Notes: a model not told the origin generated them from the sequence alone. Counted from the stretch's first letter, positions 32,585 through 40,712 are shown. The stretch is DNA of 47,330 nucleotides from Bacillota bacterium (GCA_023388195.1 JAEWGR010000053.1:1-47330), one strand, 5' to 3'. Made by a program: numbers and translations.

Positions 32585-32668
32585 ATGACTGGAACCAAAC
32601 TGGCCGGCCATCCTAAACCGGCGATTGTTTCAGCATATGCAGTTGACACTGAGAAGATAAGATGGTAA
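32585..32668 (+). CDS. possible 27-residue small protein
   Basis: ATG 32585 is preceded by AGGAGGGG at a workable distance. The product (MTGTKLAGHPKPAIVSAYAV plus seven residues) has no recognisable motif. It fills the gap between the VOC and carboxymuconolactone-decarboxylase-like genes and may be a leader or chance frame. Confidence 0.25.
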   Translation: MTGTKLAGHPKPAIVSAYAVDTEKIRW

Positions 32669-32687
32669 CCAGGAAGGGAGAACAACT

Positions 32688-32996
32688 ATGAAAGTAAGTA
32701 AAGCCTTTGAGGCCTTTGCCCAAGAGGTACCGGCCGTACAGGGGGCCTGGATGGAGTTTGTGCAAACCCTTGATAAAACCAGCGCCCTTGACAAAAAGAC
32801 CGAGGAACTCGCCTACATCGCGGTGCTGGCTGCGGTTCGCCTGGAGGGGGGACTGCCTTTCCATGTAAAAATGGCAAAGGCGCATGGGGCAACCAGGGCG
32901 GAAATTATCAGTGCCGTGCTGGTAGGACTGCCTGCTACCGGCAACATTGTTATTCAGGCGCTGCCTATTGCTCTGGCAGCATTTGATGAAGAGTAA
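32688..32996 (+). CDS. carboxymuconolactone decarboxylase / AhpD-like family protein
   Basis: A 102-residue protein with the CMD fold: LDKKTEELAYIAVLAAVRLE, then GGLPFHVKMAKAHGATRAEI. The position where peroxidase-active AhpD proteins have a CxxC is EGGLPFH, so it lacks redox cysteines and is unlikely to be a peroxidase. ATG 32688 follows GGAAGGGAG. Together with oleate hydratase downstream it may belong to a small operon, but a joint function is not evident. Confidence 0.82.
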   Translation: MKVSKAFEAFAQEVPAVQGAWMEFVQTLDKTSALDKKTEELAYIAVLAAVRLEGGLPFHVKMAKAHGATRAEIISAVLVGLPATGNIVIQALPIALAAFDEE

Positions 32997-33056
32997 AGTA
33001 TATTTCTCAACATTTCTCTAACACTAATGCTGATTTTACAAAGGAGTGAACTCAGC

Positions 33057-34826
33057 ATGTATTATAGCAGCGGGAACTTTGAGGCATTTGCCCGGCCGGA
33101 GAAACCGGCAGATGCAGATAAAAAGTCGGCCTATCTTGTCGGCTCCGGCCTGGCATCCTTAGCGGCTGCCTGTTTTTTGGTACGTGACGGTCAGGTAAAA
33201 GGGGAACACATCCATATCCTGGAGGAATTGAACATTGCCGGCGGCGCTTGTGACGGCATCCTTGACTGCCAGAAAGGGTTCATTATCCGCGGCGGGCGGG
33301 AAATGGAAGATCATTTTGAGTGCCTGTGGGACCTGTTCCGGTCGATACCTTCGCTGGAAATAGAAGGCTGTTCTGTTTTGGATGAATTCTACCGGCTGAA
33401 TAAGAAAGATCCCAATTATTCGCTCATGCGGGTAACGGTCAAGCAGGGGCAGGATGCCCACACTGACGGAAAATTCGGCCTCAGTGACAAAGCGGCTTTG
33501 GAAATTATCAAACTATTCTTTTCCCGCGATGAAAATCTATATGACAAAAAGATTGATGACGTATTTTCCGAAGAGTTCTTCGGATCAAATTTCTGGCTGT
33601 ATTGGCGGACCATGTTTGCTTTTGAAGAATGGCACAGCGCATTGGAAATGAAGCTGTATATTCAGCGTTTCATCCATCACATTGGTGGCTTGCCTGATTT
33701 ATCCGCACTGCAATTTACTAAATACAACCAGTATGAATCCTTAATTCAACCCATGGTAAAATACCTCGAGCCTTACGGTGTTCATTTTCATTATGACACC
33801 CGGGTAACCAATGTGGTTTTTGATATTCACGGCAAGAAAAAGACGGCCGTAAAGCTGATCTACCGGCAGAGTGGCGAAGAAAAAACAATTGATTTAACCA
33901 GCGATGACCTGGTGTTTGTTACCAATGGCAGTTGCACCGAGAGCTCAACCTTCGGTGATGACCGGCACGCTCCTGTACAAAACAATTCCAGCGGCGGCTG
34001 TTGGGAGCTCTGGCGAAATATTGCCAGACAGGATCCGGCTTTTGGCCGGCCTGATAAATTTTGTACCGATCTAAAGGCTACCAGTTGGGAATCAGCGACA
34101 ATTACGACCCTGGATGACCGCATTCCGCCCTTTATTGAAAAAATCTGCAAACGGGATCCTTTTAGCGGCAGGGTTGTGACCGGCGGCATTGTTTCCGTCC
34201 GGGATTCTAACTGGCTTATCAGCTACACACTAAACCGGCAGCCTCATTTTAAGGGTCAGCCAAAACAGCAACTGGTCGTGTGGTTGTATGGGTTGTTCAT
34301 TGATGTGCCGGGCAACTACATCAAAAAGCCGATGCGGGAATGCACCGGCACGGAAATCGTGGCAGAGTGGCTGTATCATTTAGGTGTACCGGAACAGGAA
34401 ATTCACGCCATGGCCATAGAATCGGCCCATTGTATTCCCTGCCTCATGCCATACATTACGGCCTTCTTTATGCCCAGAACGAAAGGGGACAGACCCCGGG
34501 TTGTGCCGGAAGGTTGCGTGAATCTGGCCTTTATTGGTCAGTTTGCAGATACCGAACGGGATACGGTATTTACCACTGAATACTCAGTCCGGACAGCAAT
34601 GGAGGCAGTGTATACGCTGCTGAATATAGACCGCGGCGTGCCGGAAGTTTTTGCTTCCTGCTACGATATTCGTGTCCTATTAGATGCTACTGCCAAAATG
34701 ATGGATGGGAAAAAGCTGACAGATATAAAACTTCCTCTTATCCTGGGTTTACTGGAGAAGAATGTATTGCATAAAATCTCCGGCACGTTTATGGAGGAAC
34801 TGCTGAAAAAATATAAACTGATATAG
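33057..34826 (+). CDS. ohyA: oleate hydratase (MCRA family)
   Basis: A 589-residue FAD-dependent fatty acid hydratase. The FAD motif AYLVGSGLASLAAACFLVRD starts near residue 25, followed by GGACDG and GGREMEDHFECLWDL (conserved Glu of the active site), NQYESLIQPMVKYLEPYGV, VFVTNGSCTESSTFGD and AFIGQFADTERDTVFTTEYSVR-type segments. It adds water to the cis-9 double bond of oleic or linoleic acid, giving 10-hydroxy fatty acids, usually as detoxification of unsaturated fatty acids. ATG 33057 follows AAAGGAGTG; an in-frame start at 33027 lies before that site. Confidence 0.93.
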   Translation: MYYSSGNFEAFARPEKPADADKKSAYLVGSGLASLAAACFLVRDGQVKGEHIHILEELNIAGGACDGILDCQKGFIIRGGREMEDHFECLWDLFRSIPSLEIEGCSVLDEFYRLNKKDPNYSLMRVTVKQGQDAHTDGKFGLSDKAALEIIKLFFSRDENLYDKKIDDVFSEEFFGSNFWLYWRTMFAFEEWHSALEMKLYIQRFIHHIGGLPDLSALQFTKYNQYESLIQPMVKYLEPYGVHFHYDTRVTNVVFDIHGKKKTAVKLIYRQSGEEKTIDLTSDDLVFVTNGSCTESSTFGDDRHAPVQNNSSGGCWELWRNIARQDPAFGRPDKFCTDLKATSWESATITTLDDRIPPFIEKICKRDPFSGRVVTGGIVSVRDSNWLISYTLNRQPHFKGQPKQQLVVWLYGLFIDVPGNYIKKPMRECTGTEIVAEWLYHLGVPEQEIHAMAIESAHCIPCLMPYITAFFMPRTKGDRPRVVPEGCVNLAFIGQFADTERDTVFTTEYSVRTAMEAVYTLLNIDRGVPEVFASCYDIRVLLDATAKMMDGKKLTDIKLPLILGLLEKNVLHKISGTFMEELLKKYKLI

Positions 34827-34906
34827 TTTTCGAATTTCACGGGGCAGGGCAATACTCCTGGCGCGGGACAACGCAAAAGGCGTAAAAAATGACGGCCAGC
34901 AGCCGG

Positions 34907-34946
34907 AAAATCCTGTAATTTAGTAAACCTTGCAGGATTTTTATTC
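34907..34946 (+). terminator. intrinsic terminator after ohyA
   Basis: AAAATCCTG pairs with CAGGATTTT followed by a T-rich tail (TTATTCTTTTC). It is 80 bases past the stop. Confidence 0.65.
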
Positions 34947-34997
34947 TTTTCTGGGAATGTATTGGGATATAGGCGATGACAGCTATGGAGGGAAGTT

Positions 34998-35462
34998 ATG
35001 AAAAAATCTATAGTATTTATCCTGTTGGTTTGCATGGCCGTATTCTGGGGTTCAACAACGGCAATAGCCGGTCCGGCGCCGGCATTAACCAAGGTTGACA
35101 TTCAGGCTTTTACAGCCCAAAACTATAATTATCAGTGGAAATCTACACCGGCCGGTTATCCCAAAAGTATGAGTGCCTATTCATTTTCCGGTCCGGAGCT
35201 GTATATGACAGTTATATATACGGGTATCCCCAACTGGAATCTTACTTTCCTAAAGGTAAATGGCACCCAATACAAGCATTCCCAACTCCTGGATCAGCAA
35301 TTTTTCATTACTGACAGCGGGAGACATGTTACCGGCTACAAGATCATTTACAAAATACCGCCAACCTATTTGTCAGCTGCCAACACTGTCGCCGTCACCT
35401 CCCGGGGAACAAACGGCGGCGCAAAAGACGGCTTATCAACCAATATAAAATTTGTAAAATAA
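34998..35462 (+). CDS. exported protein of unknown function
   Basis: A 154-residue protein with a clear signal peptide (KKSIVFILLVCMAVFWGSTT, cleavage near AIA). The mature part is rich in Tyr, Thr and Asn and probably beta-stranded (NLTFLKVNGTQYKHSQLLDQ, GYKIIYKIPPTYLSA). No known family recognised. ATG 34998 follows GGAGGGAAG. It lies alone between terminators. Confidence 0.7.
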   Translation: MKKSIVFILLVCMAVFWGSTTAIAGPAPALTKVDIQAFTAQNYNYQWKSTPAGYPKSMSAYSFSGPELYMTVIYTGIPNWNLTFLKVNGTQYKHSQLLDQQFFITDSGRHVTGYKIIYKIPPTYLSAANTVAVTSRGTNGGAKDGLSTNIKFVK

Positions 35463-35671
35463 AAATCCGGCAGGACAGGAAGCAGGCACCGGGTCCCAGC
35501 CTTATAAGCTTTTGTTGCAGGATAAGTTCACTTTACAGGGCTTGCATAACATTTGAACCGCTATTGCATCATTCAAATTGCCGGCAATAAAGGGAAAAGC
35601 GGCCGAACCCCCCGGGGTTGGCAGGACTGCCCGCGGGTGTACAGAAAAAGAATAGAGAAGTGTATCAAACA

Positions 35672-35711
35672 AAAAAGAGATACTGTTTCAAATGAAACGG
35701 TATCTCTTTTT
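35672..35711 (+). terminator. intrinsic terminator before the hydrogenase operon
   Basis: AAAGAGATACTGTTTCA pairs with TGAAACGGTATCTCTTT and ends in a T-run. It isolates the hydrogenase promoter from upstream transcription. Confidence 0.8.
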
Positions 35712-35717
35712 ATTGGA

Positions 35718-35794
35718 TAGATAGCAATAGATAAAAGCAATTTAAGTTGGAATTTATATATCTTTGGCAGGTTTTTCTAAAAAGTAGATAGCAA
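35718..35794 (+). promoter_or_regulatory. candidate upstream activator sites (two direct repeats)
   Basis: TAGATAGCAA at 35718-35727 and 35785-35794, 67 bases apart, both upstream of the sigma-54 element. They could bind an enhancer-binding protein; no such regulator is encoded in the window. Confidence 0.3.
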
Positions 35795-35802
35795 AAGCCA
35801 TG

Positions 35803-35820
35803 TTGGCATATATCTTGCAT
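35803..35820 (+). promoter_or_regulatory. sigma-54 (RpoN) -24/-12 promoter of the [FeFe] hydrogenase operon
   Basis: TTGGCATATATCTTGCAT matches the consensus TGGCAC-N5-TTGCW, with GG (35805-35806) and GC (35817-35818) exactly 12 bases apart. It ends 40 bases before the TTG start of the hydrogenase. No competing sigma-A promoter is evident. Confidence 0.75.
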
Positions 35821-35860
35821 TAAATTGCATAGCGAATTAGTTTATTAAGGAGGTATAATT

Positions 35861-37120
35861 TTGAAAGGATTTCAAAAACGGGAGCTAACCAACGTTATTG
35901 AAATTGACCGCAAGGCTTGTAAAGGCTGTGATTCCTGTAAGGCCTTTTGCCCTGCCGATGCTATCGAAGGCAAATACGGGGCTGAGCATAAGGTCGACAG
36001 CGAAAGATGTGTCGCCTGTGGTCAATGCCTGATTAACTGTCCCTTTGGTGCTCCTAAAGATACGGTCGACGTAGTGGATCAGGTTATTGAAAAACTCAGG
36101 AGCAATAAGATCACCGTTGTGGCAACCATTGCTCCGGCTGTGCGTGTGGCAATTGGGGAAGAATTTGGCATGGAACCAGGCAGTCTGGTAACGGAAAAAT
36201 TGTATGGCGCGATGAAGCAAGCCGGTTTTAAAGTCCTTGACACTAATTTTGCGGCTGACCAGACCATTATGGAAGAAGGCATGGAGCTGATTGGCAAAAT
36301 CCGTCATTATGCATTAGGCGAGCCGTCAGAGCACCATCTGGGACCTTTGCCGCAATTTACATCCTGCTGTCCGGCGTGGGTCAGGTATGCGGAATTATAT
36401 TATCCGGATCTTTTACCCCATATGTCTTCTGCCAAATCACCCATGATGATGGCCGGGGCGCTGGGGAAAACCTATGGTGCGAAGGAAGTATGGAAAGTCG
36501 ATCCCGCCACCCTATTTATGGTCGGGGTTATGCCTTGTACGGCGAAAAAATTCGAGGCCTCCCGCCCGGAATTTACCAGTGCCTCTCACTACTGGCAAAC
36601 ACAGGGCCAAACAGGAAATTATCCTGATATCGACGTAATATTGACAACCCGGGATCTGGCCCGCCTGTTTAAAAAGCTGAATATCGACTTTAAAACCGTG
36701 CCCGAGTTTACCGACCAGGATAATCCGTTAGCCCAATACTCTGGCGCCGGTACTATTTTCGCCAACACCGGCGGGGTAATGGAAGCTGCTTTACGGACTG
36801 CGTATTTCGTAATAACCGGCCGGGAGTTAGATGTGCTTCCGTTTGCACCTGTTCGTGGTCTCCAAGGGGTAAAGGAAGCCAGTGTTACCATGAAAGATGC
36901 CAAAACCGGCAAGGAAATTACCCTGAACGTGGCCGTAGCCCATGGTACTAAAGAAAATGTCAAACCACTGTTAGACGAGGTACGGGCCGGTAAATCACCC
37001 TATCACTTTATTGAAATTATGAATTGTCCGGGCGGCTGTATCAACGGTGGCGGTCAGCCAATTAATCCAATGGGTACTTCCTGGCTGGATAAAGCCAAGG
37101 CCGTACTGCCCTGGTCATAA
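35861..37120 (+). CDS. hydA: [FeFe] hydrogenase large (catalytic) subunit
   Basis: A 419-residue catalytic subunit. Two [4Fe-4S] ferredoxin motifs lie at Cys20/23/26/30 and Cys50/53/56/60. The H-cluster signatures are L1 TSCCPAW (Cys169), L2 MPCTAKKFE (Cys226) and L3 MNCPGGCINGGGQ (Cys389, Cys393), all intact. It catalyses reversible H2 oxidation. The small C-terminal domain is a separate gene downstream, as in periplasmic dimeric hydrogenases of Desulfovibrio type. TTG 35861 follows AAGGAGGT. With the Tat-bearing small subunit and cytochrome b, the operon predicts an extracytoplasmic H2-oxidising complex. Maturases HydEFG are not in the window. Confidence 0.94.
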   Translation: MKGFQKRELTNVIEIDRKACKGCDSCKAFCPADAIEGKYGAEHKVDSERCVACGQCLINCPFGAPKDTVDVVDQVIEKLRSNKITVVATIAPAVRVAIGEEFGMEPGSLVTEKLYGAMKQAGFKVLDTNFAADQTIMEEGMELIGKIRHYALGEPSEHHLGPLPQFTSCCPAWVRYAELYYPDLLPHMSSAKSPMMMAGALGKTYGAKEVWKVDPATLFMVGVMPCTAKKFEASRPEFTSASHYWQTQGQTGNYPDIDVILTTRDLARLFKKLNIDFKTVPEFTDQDNPLAQYSGAGTIFANTGGVMEAALRTAYFVITGRELDVLPFAPVRGLQGVKEASVTMKDAKTGKEITLNVAVAHGTKENVKPLLDEVRAGKSPYHFIEIMNCPGGCINGGGQPINPMGTSWLDKAKAVLPWS

Positions 37121-37133
37121 GGAGGGAATAGGA

Positions 37134-37445
37134 ATGGCACATTATGATTATATAGAAAAGGCTGTGAAAGTCTCGCGGCGTGAATTTATCGGTTTAGCCG
37201 GTGTAGCAGCTGCCGTATTATGGACTGGTGCTTATGTTGCCACAGATCTGGTACAGGACCGCAACAAATACATCAAGCTGAGGGCCCAAGGCATTTATAA
37301 GGATGATGAAAAGGCAAAAGTCCGCCAAAGTCATAACAATAAGGCCCTAACCGATGTGTACACAAAGTTTGCCCAGAACCCGCTCAGCCATTTGGCCGAA
37401 GAGCTATTTCATACCAAGTACATAGATAGAACTAAGTTGGTGTAG
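37134..37445 (+). CDS. hydB: [FeFe] hydrogenase small subunit with Tat signal
   Basis: A 103-residue iron-hydrogenase small subunit. The N-terminal SRREFIGLAGVAAAVLWTGA is a twin-arginine signal followed by a hydrophobic stretch; the remainder (RAQGIYKDDEKAKVRQSHNN and LAEELFHTKY) matches the Fe_hyd_SSU domain that wraps the catalytic subunit. It is likely to carry the folded large subunit across the membrane by the Tat route, since the large subunit itself has no signal. The ATG at 37134 follows GGAGGGA, 13 bases after the large-subunit stop. Confidence 0.9.
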   Translation: MAHYDYIEKAVKVSRREFIGLAGVAAAVLWTGAYVATDLVQDRNKYIKLRAQGIYKDDEKAKVRQSHNNKALTDVYTKFAQNPLSHLAEELFHTKYIDRTKLV

Positions 37446-37456
37446 GAGGGATATTG

Positions 37457-38161
37457 ATGAGTCAGCACGGTAAACAAGGACCAAGAGTACTAAAGCACCC
37501 GTTGATTTCCCGGCTGTTCCACTGGGGACTGATTTTGGGCTTTCTGCCAGCTGCGATCACCGGTTTTCTTATTTGGCTGAAACCGTTAAGTGACGATCTG
37601 CAGAACCTGGTGATGCAAATACATATAATTGGTGCCAGCATTCTTACAATCGCCTGCATTCTTTATATTCTTTTTGGCTTAGACCGGATTGTTGCTTTTG
37701 TCCGCCGGATATTCAGCTTTGATGAACGTGATATTGCCTGGTTGAAGGTTTGCGGCGGCTATCCGCAGAAGATGCTGCTGGGCAAAACCATTCCCGTGCC
37801 GCCCATGGGGAAAATGAATTCCGGCCAAAAGCAAATGGGGATTATGATGCTAATCGGCGGGATACTGCTGATCGTAACCGGTTGGGCGTTATATGCATTT
37901 TTGCCGGTAGCTCCTAAAGCAGTGATGTATTGGTTTGACATGGTGCATCTGGTTGTTGGGCTTGTCCTGGGCGTGAGCGTATTTGCCCATATTTTTCTGG
38001 GGATCTACAATTGGGGCGAGTTTCTATGCATGTTTGGTGACGGTACGCAGACGATTGAAGAGGCTAAACATCATAACCCGGTATGGGTAGAAAATGAAAT
38101 TATGCCGGTCAATGCCAAAGAGTCCGGAACGGCGGCCAAACAGTATCAAGTGCACCGCTAA
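37457..38161 (+). CDS. hydrogenase-associated cytochrome b subunit
   Basis: A 234-residue di-heme cytochrome b561-type membrane protein related to the gamma subunits of formate dehydrogenase and NiFe hydrogenases. Four helices: SRLFHWGLILGFLPAAITGF, MQIHIIGASILTIACILYIL, MGIMMLIGGILLIVTGWALY and DMVHLVVGLVLGVSVFAHIF, with His residues in helices 1, 2 and 4 placed to ligate hemes. It would pass electrons from the exported hydrogenase to the quinone pool. ATG 37457 has GGAGGG upstream, after the small-subunit stop. The operon ends in a terminator. Confidence 0.88.
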   Translation: MSQHGKQGPRVLKHPLISRLFHWGLILGFLPAAITGFLIWLKPLSDDLQNLVMQIHIIGASILTIACILYILFGLDRIVAFVRRIFSFDERDIAWLKVCGGYPQKMLLGKTIPVPPMGKMNSGQKQMGIMMLIGGILLIVTGWALYAFLPVAPKAVMYWFDMVHLVVGLVLGVSVFAHIFLGIYNWGEFLCMFGDGTQTIEEAKHHNPVWVENEIMPVNAKESGTAAKQYQVHR

Positions 38162-38229
38162 AAAGGGTGCTGCCATATAAATAGCAAGTACTATACTTTC
38201 ACATACTTTTTTATTGGTTTGCAAGACAT

Positions 38230-38273
38230 AAAAACGCTTTTTAAGGACGATGGCCTTAATGGCGTTTTTTTTT
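38230..38273 (+). terminator. intrinsic terminator of the hydrogenase operon
   Basis: AAAAACGC...TTAAGG pairs with CCTTAA..GCGTTTTT and ends in nine T. It lies 70 bases after the cytochrome b stop. Confidence 0.8.
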
Positions 38274-38330
38274 ACAAGGACGAAATACCAAAGAGATTGG
38301 CTTGTTTAAAGGGCCTCATAATGAGAAATC

Positions 38331-38359
38331 TGACTCAAGAGAACCGTCCCCTTGAGTCA
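38331..38359. repeat. REP-like palindrome
   Basis: TGACTCAAGAGAA-CCGTC-CCCTTGAGTCA; the right 20 bases are identical to those of the copy at 27601-27620. It sits 8 bases from the stop codon of the gene on the minus strand, and a further TGAGTCA follows. Confidence 0.78.
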
Positions 38360-38366
38360 CCCTGAG

Positions 38367-39257
38367 TCAGGTTTCGAAGCCGCAGAGGGTCAGGGTATTC
38401 ACGCCTGTAAGACAAACCTCTGCCTCTACGGCGTCCAACTGAATCGAATTGCCCAGGCCCAGTCCAGTGTGGGTTCCGGTAAACGAGGTTTGCAGGTTGG
38501 TGAGTACCTCCCAGGGATTTGCGGCTGACAGGACTGCGGCAGTTATATTGTGGGTAAGCGGAGTGGTTAAATAGTCAAGGGTACCGAGCAGGGAGAGACT
38601 CGCTTGCTGAAGTTGAATCCAATCAACCGCAGCACTTGGCCGCCAGTATAGAATCATTGTGCTGGTGCCAACTGCAAGTGTCAGCGCCAAACGGCAGTAA
38701 AATTTAAGTACGACACTGTTGATCTGTAATTGGCTGATAGCTGACAGAGCCATATTGTAAGTTAATACAATTCTGCCGCCGGTTTGTGTGAGCAACGCTG
38801 AATTGAGTGTAGCCACCTGGCCGTTGTCCAGGCCGATGGCGTTGCTGACATTGGTAAAATCACTTCTGCCATTAAGAGCAACCTGGGTGGCCGTGGCGGC
38901 GCCAACGGTTCTACAGTCGCTTTCCATATCAGCGGTGCTGACAAAAATAGAGTTGCCGTTTGCCAGCCTGTAGGCTGAAGGGAAGGGTTGGCTGGCCACT
39001 GCAGCTGCTTGTGTCAGCCTGAATGACAACAGTTTCGTATTGCTGTCACTGCTTAGGGTTATTGTTACTCCCAGGGGCGCTGACACCTGTACGGCCGTAA
39101 GATTAATGCTTTTTTGCGCGGTCGGCGTCCAAACCACTGCCGGCTGGGACAGGCTGCCAAAAGAATAATATTTACTGTTGCCGGCAGTCTTTTCACTGGT
39201 CAGCAGCGGCTGCTGACCGGCGGCAAATATATTCTGATTCGTTCTGGTTGTATTCAT
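38367..39257 (-). CDS. large structural-type protein of unknown function with WTP module
   Basis: A 296-residue protein with few charged residues and much Thr, Ser, Ala and Leu, probably beta-rich. Its N-terminal half holds a module (PAVVWTPTAQKSINLTAVQV then SAPLGVTITLSSDS, around residues 40-80) that is repeated in the neighbouring gene. The C-terminal half (WRPSAAVDWIQLQQASLSLL and others) has no counterpart. ATG 39257 is preceded by AAAGGAGTG at 8 bases; there is no signal peptide. A surface, spore-coat or phage-structure role is possible; no family recognised. Confidence 0.6.
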   Translation of the reverse strand: MNTTRTNQNIFAAGQQPLLTSEKTAGNSKYYSFGSLSQPAVVWTPTAQKSINLTAVQVSAPLGVTITLSSDSNTKLLSFRLTQAAAVASQPFPSAYRLANGNSIFVSTADMESDCRTVGAATATQVALNGRSDFTNVSNAIGLDNGQVATLNSALLTQTGGRIVLTYNMALSAISQLQINSVVLKFYCRLALTLAVGTSTMILYWRPSAAVDWIQLQQASLSLLGTLDYLTTPLTHNITAAVLSAANPWEVLTNLQTSFTGTHTGLGLGNSIQLDAVEAEVCLTGVNTLTLCGFET

Positions 39258-39291
39258 TGTCAGCACTCCTTTACTGCTTTTTAGCCCCAGG

Positions 39292-39669
39292 TCAGACTTC
39301 ATAGCCCATAGACGTAATATTGACGGTTTGCTGGACAGTGGTTGTGAGGGAAATCCTTTCGTTTACGGCAAAGATCAGCGGTGATGAGAAGCTTTCACTG
39401 AAGGTAGCCAGGGTTGCTGTTAACACAATGACCAGAAAGGATGCGTTAGCTGCCCGGCTTAAGGTAATAACCATGGCGGCAGGGGCAGAAGCCGCCAGTG
39501 CTGTCAGGCAGATTCTCTTGCCGGTGGCCGGTGTCCAGATAGCTGTATTCGTTTGTATTGTCGAGTAGGTATTAAACCGGATCACATTGGAGGCTTGCTC
39601 CCGGGTGTATAAGGGGCGCAGCTCATCATTAAAAACCTTATAATTTGTTCGGGGCTTTTTGTCCATCAT
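39292..39669 (-). CDS. small structural-type protein of unknown function with WTP module
   Basis: A 125-residue protein consisting almost wholly of the module seen in the neighbour: AIWTPATGKRICLTALAASA, AAMVITLSRAAN, FLVIVLTATLATFSESFSSP, then FAVNERISLTTT. ATG 39669 has GGAG 6 bases upstream. It is first in the two-gene operon, with 34 bases before the next start. No signal peptide; function unknown. Confidence 0.6.
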   Translation of the reverse strand: MMDKKPRTNYKVFNDELRPLYTREQASNVIRFNTYSTIQTNTAIWTPATGKRICLTALAASAPAAMVITLSRAANASFLVIVLTATLATFSESFSSPLIFAVNERISLTTTVQQTVNITSMGYEV

Positions 39670-40024
39670 CAAGAACTCCTATATCTGTTTTAATTATTTA
39701 TATGAAACTTCGCTTCTCCCTGTGACATAAGTCCCAAGGTGGAACAGCGCATAGACAGCAGTGTGAAACTGTCAACAGTTTCCGGACACTGGCCGAGGCA
39801 AGGCGGATTTTTCTGCTCAAATTATAGCGAGCATTGAGGGCGTTTGGGGGCGGGATTCTATCTAGTCAGGCAGATCAAAGAAGGCCAAGAAGGAATTATT
39901 GGCAGCAAAAGGAAAATATTCTGCTTTGGCGAAGGATAACAGGAAAAATAAGTTTATTATAGAAATAATAAGCTATTCTAATTTGGATCTGTGGTTGATC
40001 GGTCCGTACAGGGAGTGAAAAATT
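39670..40024. other. intergenic region between divergent genes
   Basis: It should contain the promoters of the WTP-module operon (leftwards) and the PagL-like gene (rightwards). I find no convincing -35/-10 pair, hairpin or gene. Confidence 0.4.
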
Positions 40025-40582
40025 TTGAGTAGACTGATATGTTTATTAACAGCTATTATGTTTTTGGTCCTTTGTCTGCCGGGAAATCCGTGTTATGCGG
40101 CCGGTTCCGCACGGGAACTGGAGTGGGATTACCTGACCTCACGCGGCAATGAGCGCAATCTTGATACCGTATCACTGCATATCTTTGAAAAAATTTCCGA
40201 AACCAATAACAGGTCTGTTTACCGGGGCATTACTGTCACCAGGGCCTACGGGAATATATTTTTTGAACAGGAGACGCTAGACAGCCCGGCCGTCGGCATT
40301 GGCCCTGTTTATATGATCCGGAATGAGAAACGTCTCTCCGATAAGCTGACGGCGGCACTGGACATCAGCGGCGGCTTCATTGTTTATGACCGGACCTTTC
40401 CGGCCGGCGGACGCTGGTATAATTTTATGTGGCGGGCAGGACCGCAATTGATTTACAAAATCAGCGAAAGCTCTTCGGTGAATGCCGGCTATAAACTAAT
40501 GCATGTTTCCAATGGCCTGCGGTCACATAATCCCGGATATGATGCTTATGGAGTCACAGTTGGTTTTGTGGCTAATTTTTAA
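40025..40582 (+). CDS. PagL-like lipid A 3-O-deacylase (acyloxyacyl hydrolase family)
   Basis: A 185-residue outer membrane beta-barrel protein. After a signal peptide (to about CYAAG) it has beta-strand alternation and the PagL C-terminal motif YKLMHVSNGLRSHNPGYDAY, with the catalytic His-x-Ser-Asn pair, ending in VGFVANF with the C-terminal Phe expected for barrel insertion. The enzyme removes the 3-O acyl chain of lipid A, implying lipopolysaccharide in the host. TTG 40025 has GGGAGTG upstream. It stands alone. Confidence 0.8.
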   Translation: MSRLICLLTAIMFLVLCLPGNPCYAAGSARELEWDYLTSRGNERNLDTVSLHIFEKISETNNRSVYRGITVTRAYGNIFFEQETLDSPAVGIGPVYMIRNEKRLSDKLTAALDISGGFIVYDRTFPAGGRWYNFMWRAGPQLIYKISESSSVNAGYKLMHVSNGLRSHNPGYDAYGVTVGFVANF

Positions 40583-40694
40583 AAATTACTGAACCAGTAG
40601 GCGGGAAATAACAGATGAAATGAAGCAAGCGAATATGACTTGCAATATAGTTGAAATTTCTTCTTTTGTATTTAAAGGTGATAGATTTTGCCAA

Positions 40695-40712
40695 TTAGCA
40701 AAATTTTGCTAA
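40695..40712. promoter_or_regulatory. perfect 18-base palindrome upstream of katG
   Basis: TTAGCAAAATTTTGCTAA is its own complement. It lies 160 bases before the katG promoter, where an operator or the transcript end of the PagL-like gene (stop at 40582) could be. No T-run follows. Confidence 0.4.

Larger units (their letters stand above)
35463..35860. other. intergenic region with the hydrogenase promoter
   Basis: It contains a perfect terminator hairpin (35672-35711), two copies of TAGATAGCAA (35718-35727, 35785-35794) and the sigma-54 promoter (35803-35820). The first 200 bases show no gene. Confidence 0.6.
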
